DNA from: an uncultured Succiniclasticum sp.
Lineage (GTDB): Bacteria > Bacillota > Negativicutes > Acidaminococcales > Acidaminococcaceae
Direction of reading: 5' to 3'
Assembly (NCBI GenBank): GCA_900544275.1
Contig: UQUU01000004.1
Coordinates: 143,530 to 207,529, forward strand
DNA: 64,000 bases
This document shows positions 8,504-17,716 of this stretch, piece after piece (the stretch's first letter is position 1; each line of letters begins with the position of its first letter). The position numbers were made by a program, and so were the translations under genes. The notes beneath the pieces were generated by a model. The model saw only the letters and a program-made list of their open reading frames with translations. It searched no databases and had not been told where the DNA came from.

Positions 8504-11500
8504 TTATTTAAAGTATTGTACGCCGCTTTCAAAGATATGCTGATCTTTCTCTCCGTGGATGTTCTGCATCAAACCGGGGCTGGAGCGTTCGCTGTGGCCC
8601 ATCTTGCCCAGGATACGGCCATCGGGGCTGGTGATGCCCTCGATAGCATACAGCGATCCGTTGGGATTGAAAGGGCTTTCCATCGTGGGGTTCCCCTGCA
8701 GATCCACATACTGGGTAGCTATCTGACCATTGCGGAACAGTTCCTGAATGGTTGCTTCCGGCGCATAAAAACGTCCTTCTCCGTGAGATACTGCGATGGT
8801 GTGTATCTCACCGGGTTCTGCCAGGTTCAGCCAGGGTGATTTATTCGAAGTGACCCGGGTACGAACCATCTGCGAGATATGGCGGCCGATGGTATTGAAT
8901 GTCAGGGTCGGCGACGTTTCTTCCATAGGACGAATCTCGCCATAAGGCACTAAGCCCAATTTAATCAGGGCCTGGAAGCCGTTGCAGATGCCCAGCATCA
9001 GGCCGTCTCTTTGCTCCATCAGTTCATTAACGGCTTCCGCAATGCGGGGATTGCGGAACATGGTGGCAATAAATTTGCCGCTGCCATCCGGTTCATCGCC
9101 GGCGCTGAAACCGCCGGGCAGCATGATGATCTGGGCATTGCGGATCCCCTTTACCATGGCCTGAATCGTTTCTTCAATAGCCTGTGCCGTCAGATTGCGC
9201 ACGATAAAAATATCGCTTTCCGCTCCGGCTTTAGTAAAGGCCCGGGCGGAATCATATTCGCAGTTCTGTCCCGGAAATACCGGAATAAAGACCCGCGGTT
9301 TCGCCAGTGTGACCGGTGCGGTCAGGGGCAGTTCGTTTTTATAGAGAGGTTGTTTTTGTAAATCGTCCGGTGTTGCAGATGCCGGCGCCTTGGAAGGGAA
9401 GATCGGCTCCAGCGTTTCGGTAAAAGCCTGCCGCAGTTCCGTCTGGGTGAGGACCACATCATTAAGCAGGACCTCGCCGCTTTCGGTAAGGGTACCCAGC
9501 GGCAGACAATCCAATCCTTCAAAAAGAGTGTCTATAACGGCATCCCCCGCTACTTCCAGAAGCAGGCCGCCGGGCTGCAGGGTAAAGAGATTTTCTGTAT
9601 GAGGGAAGGGTTTTACAAAGCTAAAACCCAGTCCGTTCCCCAGGATCATCTTGCTGATTCCGGCGGCAATACCGCCTTCTTCCACGGCCGCAGCGGCCTT
9701 GATCTTTCCTGCAAGAATCAGCTCATGTACTTTTCGCAAATTTTTGCGCAGCGCGGCAAAATCCAATACATCGCCTTCCAACAAAGGTGTGCTCAAAAAT
9801 ACCAGCTTATCCCCTGCCGCTTTGGCTTCAGAGGATACCGCATAGTTGCCGTCGATCACGTTCACCGCAAAAGAAACCAGAGTGGGCGGCACATGCAGGT
9901 CCATAAAGGTACCGGACATACTGTCTTTACCGCCCACTGCCGGCACTTCCATACTGTTCAGCACGGTATTGGCCCCCAGTAAAGCAGCAAAAGGCAGGCC
10001 CCAGTCCTCTTTCGTTTTCAGGGACTGGAAATATTCCTGTAACGTCAGCCGCAGCGTATCCGGATCAGCGCCTAAGGCAACGGCTTTCACCAGGGATTGG
10101 GTCACTGCGTACATACCCCCATGGAAAGGACTCCAGCAGGCTACTTCCGGGTTATAGCCATGGGTCATAAGGGATGCCGCTGCTGTCGTTCCGTTTAAAA
10201 CGGGCAGACGGGCAATCATCCCTTCCGCCGGAGTCAGCTGCAGCTTGCCGCCAAAGGGCATTTGCACAGTAGCACGGCCGATGGTGGAGTCAAAGCGCTC
10301 GCTCAGACCTTTTTCACTGCACACATTTAAACGCGCCAGATTCCGCAGCCAGGCTTCTTTAAGATCAGGAGCCTGTTCCACGTCGGCCGGTATTTTATCG
10401 AACACAGAAGCGCCGGCGATTTCTTTCACCACCACTTCCGCATGCTGGGCTACCCCATTGGTATTCAGGAACGCACGGGAAATATCGACGATTTTATCCC
10501 CTTGCCAATACATGACCAGACGGGGTTCTGCCGTTACTTCCGCTACAATCGTCGCTTCCAGGTTTTCCCGATCGGCAAAAGCGGCAAATTTTTCCCAGTC
10601 TTTCCGGGCGATGACCACCGCCATCCGTTCCTGCGACTCCGAGATGGCCAGTTCCGTACCGTCCAGTCCCGCATATTTTTTCGTTACCTTATCTAAATCG
10701 ATCTTTAAACCGTCCGCCAATTCACCGATGGCCACAGACACGCCGCCGGCGCCAAAATCATTGCAGCGTTTGATCAAAACGGTGACTTCCGGATCTCGGA
10801 ATAAACGCTGGATTTTCCGTTCCGTCGGCGGATTCCCTTTTTGCACTTCCGCCCCGCAGGAGGAGAGGGAATCAACGGTATGCTCTTTGGAAGAGCCGGT
10901 GGCCCCGCCAATGCCGTCACGCCCCGTACGGCCGCCCAAAAGCACCACTACATCGCCTGCCGCGGGACGTTCCCGCACCACAGCCGCTTTGGGAGCGGCC
11001 CCCATCACCGCGCCGATTTCCATGCGTTTCGCCAGGAACCGTTCGTGATAGTATTCCTGTACCTGACCGGTAGCTAGGCCGATTTGGTTCCCATACGAAG
11101 AATAGCCGGCAGCTGCCCCGATGGTCAGCTTGCGCTGGGGCAGTTTACCCTCCAGTGTGTTTTCAATGGGCGTACGGGGATCCCCCGCTCCGGTCACCCG
11201 CATGGCCTGATACACATAGGCTCTGCCGGAGAGAGGATCGCGGATAGCGCCGCCCAGACAGGTAGCAGCCCCGCCAAAGGGTTCGATCTCCGTCGGATGA
11301 TTGTGAGTTTCGTTCTTGAACATCACCAGCCATTCTTCCTTCTTGCCGTCCACTTCGATAGGCACGACGATAGAACAGGCGTTGATTTCTTCCGATTCAT
11401 CATTGTCCGGAAATTTGTTTTCCTTCTTTAATTTCTTCGTGGCAATACAGGCCATATCCATTAAGGTAATGGGCCGTTCCGCGTTCTTTTCTCCATAGAC

Positions 11501-12286
11501 CTCTTTCCGGATAGCAAGATACTGCTGAAAAGCATCTTCAATGGGTTTTGTATAAACACCCGGTTCAATTTCAATTTTATCGATATTGGTCATAAAGGTT
11601 GTGTGCCGACAGTGATCGGACCAGTAGGTGTCCAATACCCGAATCTCTGTCAGTGTAGGCACGCGCTTTTCTTCGTCCCGAAAATAACCCTGGATCCAGA
11701 GCAGATCTTCCCGACTCATGGCCAGACCTAATTGTTTGCGTAACTCGTCTATCGCGTCCGGCGACAACTCCAGGAAACCGGACAGGCGTTCCACTGCGGC
11801 CGGTTCTTCCCAAGAGTCTTCCAGCGTGGCCGGTTTTTCCAATGCCGCTTCTCTGGCTTCGATGGGGTTGATCAGGTATTTTTTGACGGCGGTAAATTCA
11901 TCCTCCGTCAATGTGCCCTGCAAAACAAAAACTTTTGCCGCGGCCACCAGCGGTTTCTCCTTTTGGGTAATCAACTGGATGCACTGCGCCGCAAAATCTT
12001 CTCTCTGGTCATACTGTCCCGGCAATAGTTCCAGAGCAAAAATCCGTTCATCCTCTGCCGGGATCAATTCTTCCGTGACCGTATCCACCGGCGGTTCGGA
12101 TAAAACCAACTGCCGCGCCTGGGCAAATTCTTCCTCCGAAAGCCCCATAACATCATACCGCACCAAAATCCGCACATGCTTCAGACTGCCAAGGCCCAGA
12201 TTATTTTGCAGATCCGCCAATAATCCTTTTGCCTCCACAGCAAACTCACTCTTTTTTTCCACATAAATTCGTCTGATCTCACCCAT
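8504..12286 (-). CDS. purL: Phosphoribosylformylglycinamidine synthase, single-chain form
   Basis: Fourth step of purine synthesis: FGAR + glutamine + ATP to FGAM. The 1260-residue chain carries a PurS-like N-terminus, two ATP-binding synthase halves (GGAATCLGGAIRDPLSGRAY in the first), and a C-terminal class I glutaminase with LPGGFSAGDE and the nucleophile in LGICNGFQAL. The start ATG has GGAGG seven bases upstream. Many Firmicutes use separate PurS, PurQ and PurL; this fused type is known in clostridia and Negativicutes. No other pur gene is in the window, so it seems to be a stand-alone unit. Confidence 0.96.
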   Translation of the reverse strand: MGEIRRIYVEKKSEFAVEAKGLLADLQNNLGLGSLKHVRILVRYDVMGLSEEEFAQARQLVLSEPPVDTVTEELIPAEDERIFALELLPGQYDQREDFAAQCIQLITQKEKPLVAAAKVFVLQGTLTEDEFTAVKKYLINPIEAREAALEKPATLEDSWEEPAAVERLSGFLELSPDAIDELRKQLGLAMSREDLLWIQGYFRDEEKRVPTLTEIRVLDTYWSDHCRHTTFMTNIDKIEIEPGVYTKPIEDAFQQYLAIRKEVYGEKNAERPITLMDMACIATKKLKKENKFPDNDESEEINACSIVVPIEVDGKKEEWLVMFKNETHNHPTEIEPFGGAATCLGGAIRDPLSGRAYVYQAMRVTGAGDPRTPIENTLEGKLPQRKLTIGAAAGYSSYGNQIGLATGQVQEYYHERFLAKRMEIGAVMGAAPKAAVVRERPAAGDVVVLLGGRTGRDGIGGATGSSKEHTVDSLSSCGAEVQKGNPPTERKIQRLFRDPEVTVLIKRCNDFGAGGVSVAIGELADGLKIDLDKVTKKYAGLDGTELAISESQERMAVVIARKDWEKFAAFADRENLEATIVAEVTAEPRLVMYWQGDKIVDISRAFLNTNGVAQHAEVVVKEIAGASVFDKIPADVEQAPDLKEAWLRNLARLNVCSEKGLSERFDSTIGRATVQMPFGGKLQLTPAEGMIARLPVLNGTTAAASLMTHGYNPEVACWSPFHGGMYAVTQSLVKAVALGADPDTLRLTLQEYFQSLKTKEDWGLPFAALLGANTVLNSMEVPAVGGKDSMSGTFMDLHVPPTLVSFAVNVIDGNYAVSSEAKAAGDKLVFLSTPLLEGDVLDFAALRKNLRKVHELILAGKIKAAAAVEEGGIAAGISKMILGNGLGFSFVKPFPHTENLFTLQPGGLLLEVAGDAVIDTLFEGLDCLPLGTLTESGEVLLNDVVLTQTELRQAFTETLEPIFPSKAPASATPDDLQKQPLYKNELPLTAPVTLAKPRVFIPVFPGQNCEYDSARAFTKAGAESDIFIVRNLTAQAIEETIQAMVKGIRNAQIIMLPGGFSAGDEPDGSGKFIATMFRNPRIAEAVNELMEQRDGLMLGICNGFQALIKLGLVPYGEIRPMEETSPTLTFNTIGRHISQMVRTRVTSNKSPWLNLAEPGEIHTIAVSHGEGRFYAPEATIQELFRNGQIATQYVDLQGNPTMESPFNPNGSLYAIEGITSPDGRILGKMGHSERSSPGLMQNIHGEKDQHIFESGVQYFK

Positions 12287-12386
12287 GTTTCAGCCTCCAT
12301 GCAGGAAATTAAATTAAAATCAAAAAATAAAATACTTCATGTGTCTCAACTCTATCCAAACTTCTCTATCCGATCGTTAATACCGC

Positions 12387-13577
12387 TCAATAATATTCAT
12401 TGATAAAATTAACACATTTAGGGAACAGATTGTCCAAAAACACGAATGCCTCCGGCAGATAAGAGCGCAGCTTCAGCTTATCCGCTTCCACCAGCTGGGA
12501 GGCCGTAAAGGCGCCGAAGTAAAGCTGGGTAAACGCGCCCGCGGAAAGCACCGCATCCGCCTGTTCCGCCGTTTTTTCCACCGTAAACCGCCCCGTCTCC
12601 ACAGACAGGGTCACAAGGCAGTTATTCCAATCCAGCAGTCCATCTCTGACTAACAGCGTAATGCGCCCGTCCGGGCAGTCGGCGGGGATCTCGTACTCCC
12701 GCAAAGCCCGGTATGTATCGAAACAACGGGCCATCATAAAGGGTTTTAAAGAACCGCAAAGGGCTGCGTCGGGGAAATCCAACCAGGTCAGGTCATCTTC
12801 GGTCGCCTCCCAGTAAAGTTTATCCGCCGCCGAACGATGGGCTTTCGCGAAATGCAACAAGGCACGTTTCGCCGCAGGCGTTAAAGCAATCAATTCCTGA
12901 ATAAAAAACGTCTTGTCCTCACGGATTTGATAGAACATGTACCCGCGGGGCCTGTCTCCGTAATAGACTACCGCCGCCTGCATCTTTTCCAGTTGATGGA
13001 CCGTCAGCAGTTTATTCCACTGAAAAGCGGTTCGGATCGGCAGGCCATTATACCCGTCAGACAGTGCGCCATACAGTGAATCAAACAACTCCCCCGTATA
13101 CGACGCATAACGTTCGACGCGCAGATCACCGGCCGGAGACGGTATCTCCAGACGGTCCAAGGGCATCTCGTACACGTGTTTTTGATAGCAAAAGGCAAAA
13201 TCATACTTTTGATAGATCCCTGCATAGATGGGCATGAGGAGCGCAAACGGCGACATCCTGTCATGCAGCGCACGAAAGGATGCCTGCAGCAACCCTTTGG
13301 TCAGTTCCTGTCCCCGCGCCGCTGGATCAGTGGCCACCCCGACAATGTAAGGCACTACCTCTTCCCGTCCCCGCAGCAAAATACGGTAGGGATTCAGATG
13401 CAGCATGTTGACCAACCGATTCGTCGCTTCTGAAAACCCGCCCATGATCAGATTGTGGGTCAGACAATACTCACGGAAATACCATTGAAAGAAAGGATCT
13501 TCCTTTTTTTCAAAACAGTAATCCCATAATTCCATAACCTGAGGCAGTTCCGCCTCTGTCACCAGTTTATAGTTCAT
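12387..13577 (-). CDS. GNAT N-acetyltransferase, Eis-like three-domain type
   Basis: The first ~145 residues form a GNAT fold with the acetyl-CoA loop VGVATDPAARGQELTKGLL. They are followed by a second GNAT-like region and a C-terminal sterol-carrier-like domain, the layout of the Eis family (396 residues, usual length). Eis proteins acetylate amines, including aminoglycosides in mycobacteria, but most Firmicute members have unknown substrates. The neighbour 14 bases downstream (13592-14473) is another acyl-CoA-type fold protein, so the two may be co-transcribed. Confidence 0.85.
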   Translation of the reverse strand: MNYKLVTEAELPQVMELWDYCFEKKEDPFFQWYFREYCLTHNLIMGGFSEATNRLVNMLHLNPYRILLRGREEVVPYIVGVATDPAARGQELTKGLLQASFRALHDRMSPFALLMPIYAGIYQKYDFAFCYQKHVYEMPLDRLEIPSPAGDLRVERYASYTGELFDSLYGALSDGYNGLPIRTAFQWNKLLTVHQLEKMQAAVVYYGDRPRGYMFYQIREDKTFFIQELIALTPAAKRALLHFAKAHRSAADKLYWEATEDDLTWLDFPDAALCGSLKPFMMARCFDTYRALREYEIPADCPDGRITLLVRDGLLDWNNCLVTLSVETGRFTVEKTAEQADAVLSAGAFTQLYFGAFTASQLVEADKLKLRSYLPEAFVFLDNLFPKCVNFINEYY

Positions 13578-13591
13578 AAAGTTTCTTATCC

Positions 13592-14473
13592 TTATTTTAT
13601 CAACAGATTATATTTTTTCACCATGAATACAGGATGAAGGGATTTTTTTGCTTTACGCAAGCCTTCGTGGCCTATATCTTCTTCCCGGTTCAGATATTTC
13701 ATATCGGACCAGACATATTTTGCATTTTCGGTCTGGATGGCCGTGTATAGGCCACGGATATCCGGATTGGCCTTTTCCACATTCACATCGCAAATCTCTG
13801 CGTTGATGGCTTTGCCGAAACTGAAAGCTTCAATTTTACCATTCAGGCGAATGGCGCCTCCCCGCAGCCCCAACAACTCAAAATTAACAAAGGCTTCCTG
13901 TAAGGCGCGCCATTCCCAGGCAATACTGGGGTCTTCCTTTATTCTGGCTTTACACCACTCTTCGCCGAAATTCAGACATTCGGCATAATTTTCCGGATTG
14001 ATCATTTCAAAAACATAGTCAGGATTTCCTTTTTTAAAGGCATTATAATGATTTTTCTGACCGTGGTAACGACGGCCTCTCAGGTTTGCCAGATCCTCCT
14101 GTAAATAAACATAATCCCAACTGTCTCTGTCTTCCTCAAACTCCTGGTCCCCTTTAATCTTGCCCAACCGTTCCAGAGAACACTCATAAATCCCACGGAA
14201 CTCAAAAGAGCTTCCATGATATTCTTTCATTTCCCTGATTAAAAGCGGCAGGTCTTCATCCTTGCCGCCAAAAGGCTGTAAGTAAAATGTGTGATCTTCC
14301 ACCTGCACTTGAATAATTAAAAAACCGTGTTTTTCCGCCCAAAACGTACGATAATAATCCCGCCAGATGAACAAATTGGTAAAAGCACATTCCGACCCCA
14401 TATGTCCGGGCTTATTTAAATAACTTTCAAACAGGGCCCTGTCTTTTACTGCTACATCTTTAAATTCTAAAAT
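13592..14473 (-). CDS. DUF2156 protein (lysylphosphatidylglycerol-synthase C-terminal-like), probable AUU start
   Basis: A DUF2156 / LPG_synthase_C family protein with a GNAT-like fold; the substrate is unknown. Key segments are SECAFTNLFIWRDYY near the N-terminus, LRGRRYHGQKNHYNAFKK in the middle and a C-terminal KAKKSLHPVFMVKKYNLLIK. The first in-frame ATG (14401) would remove the conserved first helix. Upstream the frame continues as LEFKDVAVKDRALFESYLNK, the normal family N-terminus, back to an in-frame stop at 14486-14488. No ATG, GTG or TTG occurs in between. AAGGAGG (14481-14487) lies exactly seven bases before an ATT at 14473, so translation probably starts there (293 residues). Confidence 0.8.
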   Translation of the reverse strand: MLEFKDVAVKDRALFESYLNKPGHMGSECAFTNLFIWRDYYRTFWAEKHGFLIIQVQVEDHTFYLQPFGGKDEDLPLLIREMKEYHGSSFEFRGIYECSLERLGKIKGDQEFEEDRDSWDYVYLQEDLANLRGRRYHGQKNHYNAFKKGNPDYVFEMINPENYAECLNFGEEWCKARIKEDPSIAWEWRALQEAFVNFELLGLRGGAIRLNGKIEAFSFGKAINAEICDVNVEKANPDIRGLYTAIQTENAKYVWSDMKYLNREEDIGHEGLRKAKKSLHPVFMVKKYNLLIK

Positions 14474-14572
14474 AAAAATGCCTCCTTAATTGGGAATTGC
14501 CACCGGCAATTCTTCATAAAATTAATTATATCATAAAGATTTGCTTTATTGTAAAAGATTCGCTTCATTATA

Positions 14573-14608
14573 AAAAATAAACCGACCGTTAAATGAATAA
14601 CAGTCGGC
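14573..14608 (-). terminator. Terminator after the zinc-ribbon gene
   Basis: In minus orientation the GCCGACTGTT / AACGGTCGGT arms (14582-14607) pair with one mismatch, followed by TTTATTTTTT (14572-14581). Confidence 0.7.
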
Positions 14609-14686
14609 TTTCTTTTGCTCCGCTAACGCGGAAAAATACCCGAATGTGTCTCTCACTCGGTTTGCGCCCGTCACGTTACGGAAAAC

Positions 14687-14971
14687 TCAGCGGGTTTTGT
14701 GTTTGTTAAAGCATTCGTAGCAATAGACAGGACGGTCTTCAGAAGGATGGAACGGAACTTCCGTCTCCTTGCCGCAATCAGCGCAAACGGCTTTAAACAT
14801 TTCTTTCGGCTGGTTGCCGTTCATCCGGGCTTTACGTGCGGAACGGCAATGAGGGCAGCGTTTCGGCTCATTGGTGAAGCCTTTTTCGGCATAGAATTCC
14901 TGTTCCGATCCGGAAAAAACAAATTCTTCGCCGCACTCCACGCATTTCAGGTTCTTGTCTTCAAACATCAT
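14687..14971 (-). CDS. Small zinc-ribbon protein with two CxxC pairs plus more
   Basis: A 94-residue protein with CxxC pairs at LKCVECGEEF, KRCPHCRSAR, KAVCADCGKE and YCYECFNKH. This is enough for two zinc knuckles of the 'probable zinc-ribbon' type common in Firmicutes and often annotated as a cold-shock-associated zinc ribbon. Function unknown; RNA or protein binding is usual for such ribbons. AAGGAG lies a few bases before ATGATG, so the start is at 14971 or 14968; a longer frame upstream has no ribosome site. It is a monocistronic unit with its own promoter and terminator. Confidence 0.8.
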   Translation of the reverse strand: MMFEDKNLKCVECGEEFVFSGSEQEFYAEKGFTNEPKRCPHCRSARKARMNGNQPKEMFKAVCADCGKETEVPFHPSEDRPVYCYECFNKHKTR

Positions 14972-15099
14972 ACAGTCACTCCTTTTCTTTGTATCCCATA
15001 GGAACAACTTAGACCTTACTGTACCGTGCTTTCCCCATCGCGTCTGGAGTATCCATCCAACGAACAATAAACTAGCCGGCCCTGAGATATCTTAAGGTG

Positions 15100-15127
15100 A
15101 GTATACCAAAATTTAAATAGTTGTCAA
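15100..15127 (-). promoter_or_regulatory. Promoter of the zinc-ribbon gene
   Basis: Minus strand TTGACA (15122-15127), 16-base spacer, TATACT (15100-15105) with a TG extension (TGGTATACT). This leaves a leader of about 120 bases before the ATG at 14971. Confidence 0.7.
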
Positions 15128-15160
15128 TATGTACAAATTAAATTATTTATCGAACCCTGT

Positions 15161-15778
15161 TCAGCCTAAATCATAGTCCAGGTAATGATCTAAATTGGCA
15201 TATTCCAGAGTATAGGAATCACCCCAATAATAAAAGCAGGTGGTGGCTGCATTGGCGACATGTAAATGCCAGGTCCGATTCACGTCCAACCCCAACATAG
15301 AACACATCAGGACCCGGATAATGCCTCCATGCGCCACAACGGCTACGTCTCCTTCCGGGTGAGAAGCCAGGATCTTTTGCAGCGCCGGGAAAGCCCGGTT
15401 TTGCAGGTCCCCCATGCTCTCGCCCCCCGGCGCTTTGGCAATGGCAGGATTTTTAAAAAAATCCTCCCAGACAGAACCATACTGTTCCTTTATGACGGTA
15501 CTATGGCCCCCTTCCCACTGACCGAAATTTATTTCCCGAAAAGAATCTACCTTGACCGGCGCCAGATTTTTTACCGACCCCAGAATTTCTGCGGTAGAAT
15601 ACGCTCTTTGTAAACTGCTGCTGTAAATCGCCGTCAACGGAATATTCCGGAAATACGTGGCCATCTTCTGTGCCTGTTCTTTCCCTTTCTCATTCAGGGG
15701 AACATCCGTCTGCCCCTGAAAACGCAAAGTTTTATTAAAATCCGTTTCTCCGTGACGGACCAAATACAGTTTCGCCAT
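15161..15778 (-). CDS. cobC: Histidine phosphatase, probable alpha-ribazole-5'-phosphate phosphatase
   Basis: 205-residue phosphoglycerate-mutase-like phosphatase. The phosphohistidine motif LVRHGET is at residues 6-12, and the second catalytic region VAVVAHGGIIRV follows near residue 145. Last gene of the cobamide lower-ligand operon, so removal of the phosphate from alpha-ribazole phosphate or cobamide phosphate is the natural role. The superfamily is broad and the assignment rests on this context. GGAGAAGGAAG precedes the ATG. Gap of 76 bases from the upstream gene. Confidence 0.8.
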   Translation of the reverse strand: MAKLYLVRHGETDFNKTLRFQGQTDVPLNEKGKEQAQKMATYFRNIPLTAIYSSSLQRAYSTAEILGSVKNLAPVKVDSFREINFGQWEGGHSTVIKEQYGSVWEDFFKNPAIAKAPGGESMGDLQNRAFPALQKILASHPEGDVAVVAHGGIIRVLMCSMLGLDVNRTWHLHVANAATTCFYYWGDSYTLEYANLDHYLDYDLG

Positions 15779-15854
15779 TCTTCCTTCTCCTTTTAGCTGT
15801 TATTTTTCGTTTAATCGCCTGTAATAATCGGATTAAAAAATAAAAATAGACTGC

Positions 15855-16715
15855 CTATTTTACTTTTCTTTCTTCCTGCACTTTAAGCGAATAGGTCTCT
15901 TCCTCTACATGCACTCCGGCTTCAGCAAAAGTCTCCATTTCCGTATACGCTTTGATTCCCGCGTCAAAAAGCTGGAGACAGGTTAAGGCTCCCACTCCCT
16001 CGCCGTTTGGTAAATTCATTTTTAAAGGTGCTTTCAAACCCAGCTTTTGCAACAAAAATCCGGCGTCGGGTTCCAATGACTCCTGCCCGGCGAAACAATA
16101 TTGCAGCACGGCTCTGTTAAACTTTGCGGCCGCCAAAGCAGCCAGACAGGAACTCACGCCGTCCAGCAGGATCGGAACGCGCATCCCGGCCGCCTGCAAA
16201 ATGGCGCCTGTCATTGCCGCAACAGATGGCGAGTCCAGTTTTTCCAGGAAAAGCAGGCTATCCTCTTCTTCGATAAAAGAATCCCATTTTACAGCCGGCA
16301 AGGGAGACAAAGAGCCCAGACAGATCAGATTCGCCTTTTCCTCCCCGATATATTCGCCGGTCAACATAGCCCCTTCTTCCAGAAGTTCACCCGCGGTAGT
16401 TCCCGTAATGAACTGAGGAATCACGATAGCCCGCACATTTTTTGCCAGCTTCGTAAGGGCTTTTTTCCCTTCCATAACGGCTTTTATTTCACCGCTTTGC
16501 CCGGCTTCACCCCAAAGCAATAATAAACGCACCCGGGGGACGGTCACCATTTTCTTATCGGCGGAACCGATGATCCCGGCATAGCGGCTTGTCATCTCTT
16601 CCAATTGGGCCAGCGAGCCCACCGGTTTGATCAGATTGTCGAACCGTTGCTGCGCTTCCTCTACGACCGCCTTGCTTAACGGCTGGATGTTCATTGCCAA
16701 TTCTTCAATATGCAT
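15855..16715 (-). CDS. CobT paralogue, divergent (possible ArsB/ArsA-like subunit)
   Basis: 286 residues related to nicotinate-nucleotide:DMB phosphoribosyltransferase but clearly divergent. The N-terminal LIKPVGSLAQLEEMTSRYAG matches the family's L-KP-GSL-LE opening. NGEGVGALTCLQLFDAG near the C-terminus retains the glutamate of the CobT GEGTGA motif. The CobT signature AGDHG is replaced by WGEAG, and the middle is shortened by roughly 50 residues. It lies two genes downstream of a canonical cobT (17717-18733) in the same operon. In Sporomusa ovata two CobT homologues, ArsA and ArsB, form a heterodimer that activates phenol and p-cresol. That is the most interesting reading here; a degenerate regulatory subunit is the alternative. 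Confidence 0.75.
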   Translation of the reverse strand: MHIEELAMNIQPLSKAVVEEAQQRFDNLIKPVGSLAQLEEMTSRYAGIIGSADKKMVTVPRVRLLLLWGEAGQSGEIKAVMEGKKALTKLAKNVRAIVIPQFITGTTAGELLEEGAMLTGEYIGEEKANLICLGSLSPLPAVKWDSFIEEEDSLLFLEKLDSPSVAAMTGAILQAAGMRVPILLDGVSSCLAALAAAKFNRAVLQYCFAGQESLEPDAGFLLQKLGLKAPLKMNLPNGEGVGALTCLQLFDAGIKAYTEMETFAEAGVHVEEETYSLKVQEERKVK

Positions 16716-16749
16716 GTTCTTTTCCTTCCCGCTTCTTCTTTTGAATAAC

Positions 16750-16794
16750 AGTAATATGATTAATAGGTAATACGATTAATAAGTAATATGATTT
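16750..16794. repeat. Tandem repeat, 16-bp unit, about three copies
   Basis: Units AGTAATATGATTAATA (16750-16765), GGTAATACGATTAATA (16766-16781) and a partial AGTAATATGATTT (16782-16794), inside the cob operon between cobS and the cobT paralogue. Confidence 0.8.
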
Positions 16795-16866
16795 CCGGCT
16801 CAATGCGATTTTCCGGGTTAAGACGTTTTTTGGATTATTGCAAGCCTCTGAGTTAAGATCGTTCTC

Positions 16867-17715
16867 TTATTGTAATAAACAAAAGGCGATGCTCAGAAAA
16901 ATGACTTCCCCGCATTGTGTTAAAAAGCCGAAGGTGTCCCCTGTCAGCCCTCCCAACACCCCTCGCAGATAAAAAGCTACACCAAGACAAGGAACACAGG
17001 CCAATAAAGCCAACTTCCCGTAGAAAGAGCCCAGACCGGCCAGTAAAAGCACGGCGAACACCAATGCAACCGCCAGATATATCGGCTTGGCACCGGTTTT
17101 AAACATCTCCCCTAACCCCCCCCGCCGGGCATTGGGAAATTGCAGAATATAAATCACCAGCAAAGTCCGGGTGGTTATATACATGGCAAGCAACAGAAAA
17201 GCAAGCTGTTCTATCGGCAAAGAAGCGAACAGCGCGACTTTGGCAAGGATCAGAAGGATCGCTCCGATGACCGCATTGGCGCCTACATGGCTGTCCTGCA
17301 TGATTTCCAGCATTCTTTCCCTGGTCCGGGCGCTGAAAATGCCGTCCGTTGTATCCATAAACCCATCATACAAAAGAGTACCGATAAAAACCAGCTCTGA
17401 CAGGGCCAGAAATACACCCAGCAAAATACCATAAAATCCCAGATACGATCCCAGACGGACCGCCCCCCACATCAACAGGCCGGTAAGCGCTCCTACGACA
17501 GGAAAGTACGGTACCGAACGGGCAAAATCATCCGGATACCAATCGTCTCGTTTCGTGATTCGAATCCGGGTCAGAAATTCCAAACAGGTGAAGAAATCCC
17601 GCAAATAACGGAACAGACCGGTAGAACGGGAAGGGAGACGAATATTCAGTTTATTCCACAAGCCATGTTCCGGCTCTACCTCCGTACCTTTTTTCTTGAG
17701 ATTTTCCTCTGCCAT
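16867..17715 (-). CDS. cobS: Adenosylcobinamide-GDP ribazoletransferase (cobalamin synthase)
   Basis: Integral membrane enzyme that joins adenosylcobinamide-GDP to alpha-ribazole or its phosphate, the last assembly step of the cobamide. 282 residues with about six hydrophobic helices. The acidic motif DGFMDTTDGIFSARTRERML near residue 117, followed by DSHVGANAVIG, is diagnostic. The ~45 residue hydrophilic N-terminus is longer than usual. The start lies immediately next to the stop of cobT (17717), so the two are translationally coupled. Confidence 0.95.
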   Translation of the reverse strand: MAEENLKKKGTEVEPEHGLWNKLNIRLPSRSTGLFRYLRDFFTCLEFLTRIRITKRDDWYPDDFARSVPYFPVVGALTGLLMWGAVRLGSYLGFYGILLGVFLALSELVFIGTLLYDGFMDTTDGIFSARTRERMLEIMQDSHVGANAVIGAILLILAKVALFASLPIEQLAFLLLAMYITTRTLLVIYILQFPNARRGGLGEMFKTGAKPIYLAVALVFAVLLLAGLGSFYGKLALLACVPCLGVAFYLRGVLGGLTGDTFGFLTQCGEVIFLSIAFCLLQ

Positions 17716-17716
17716 T

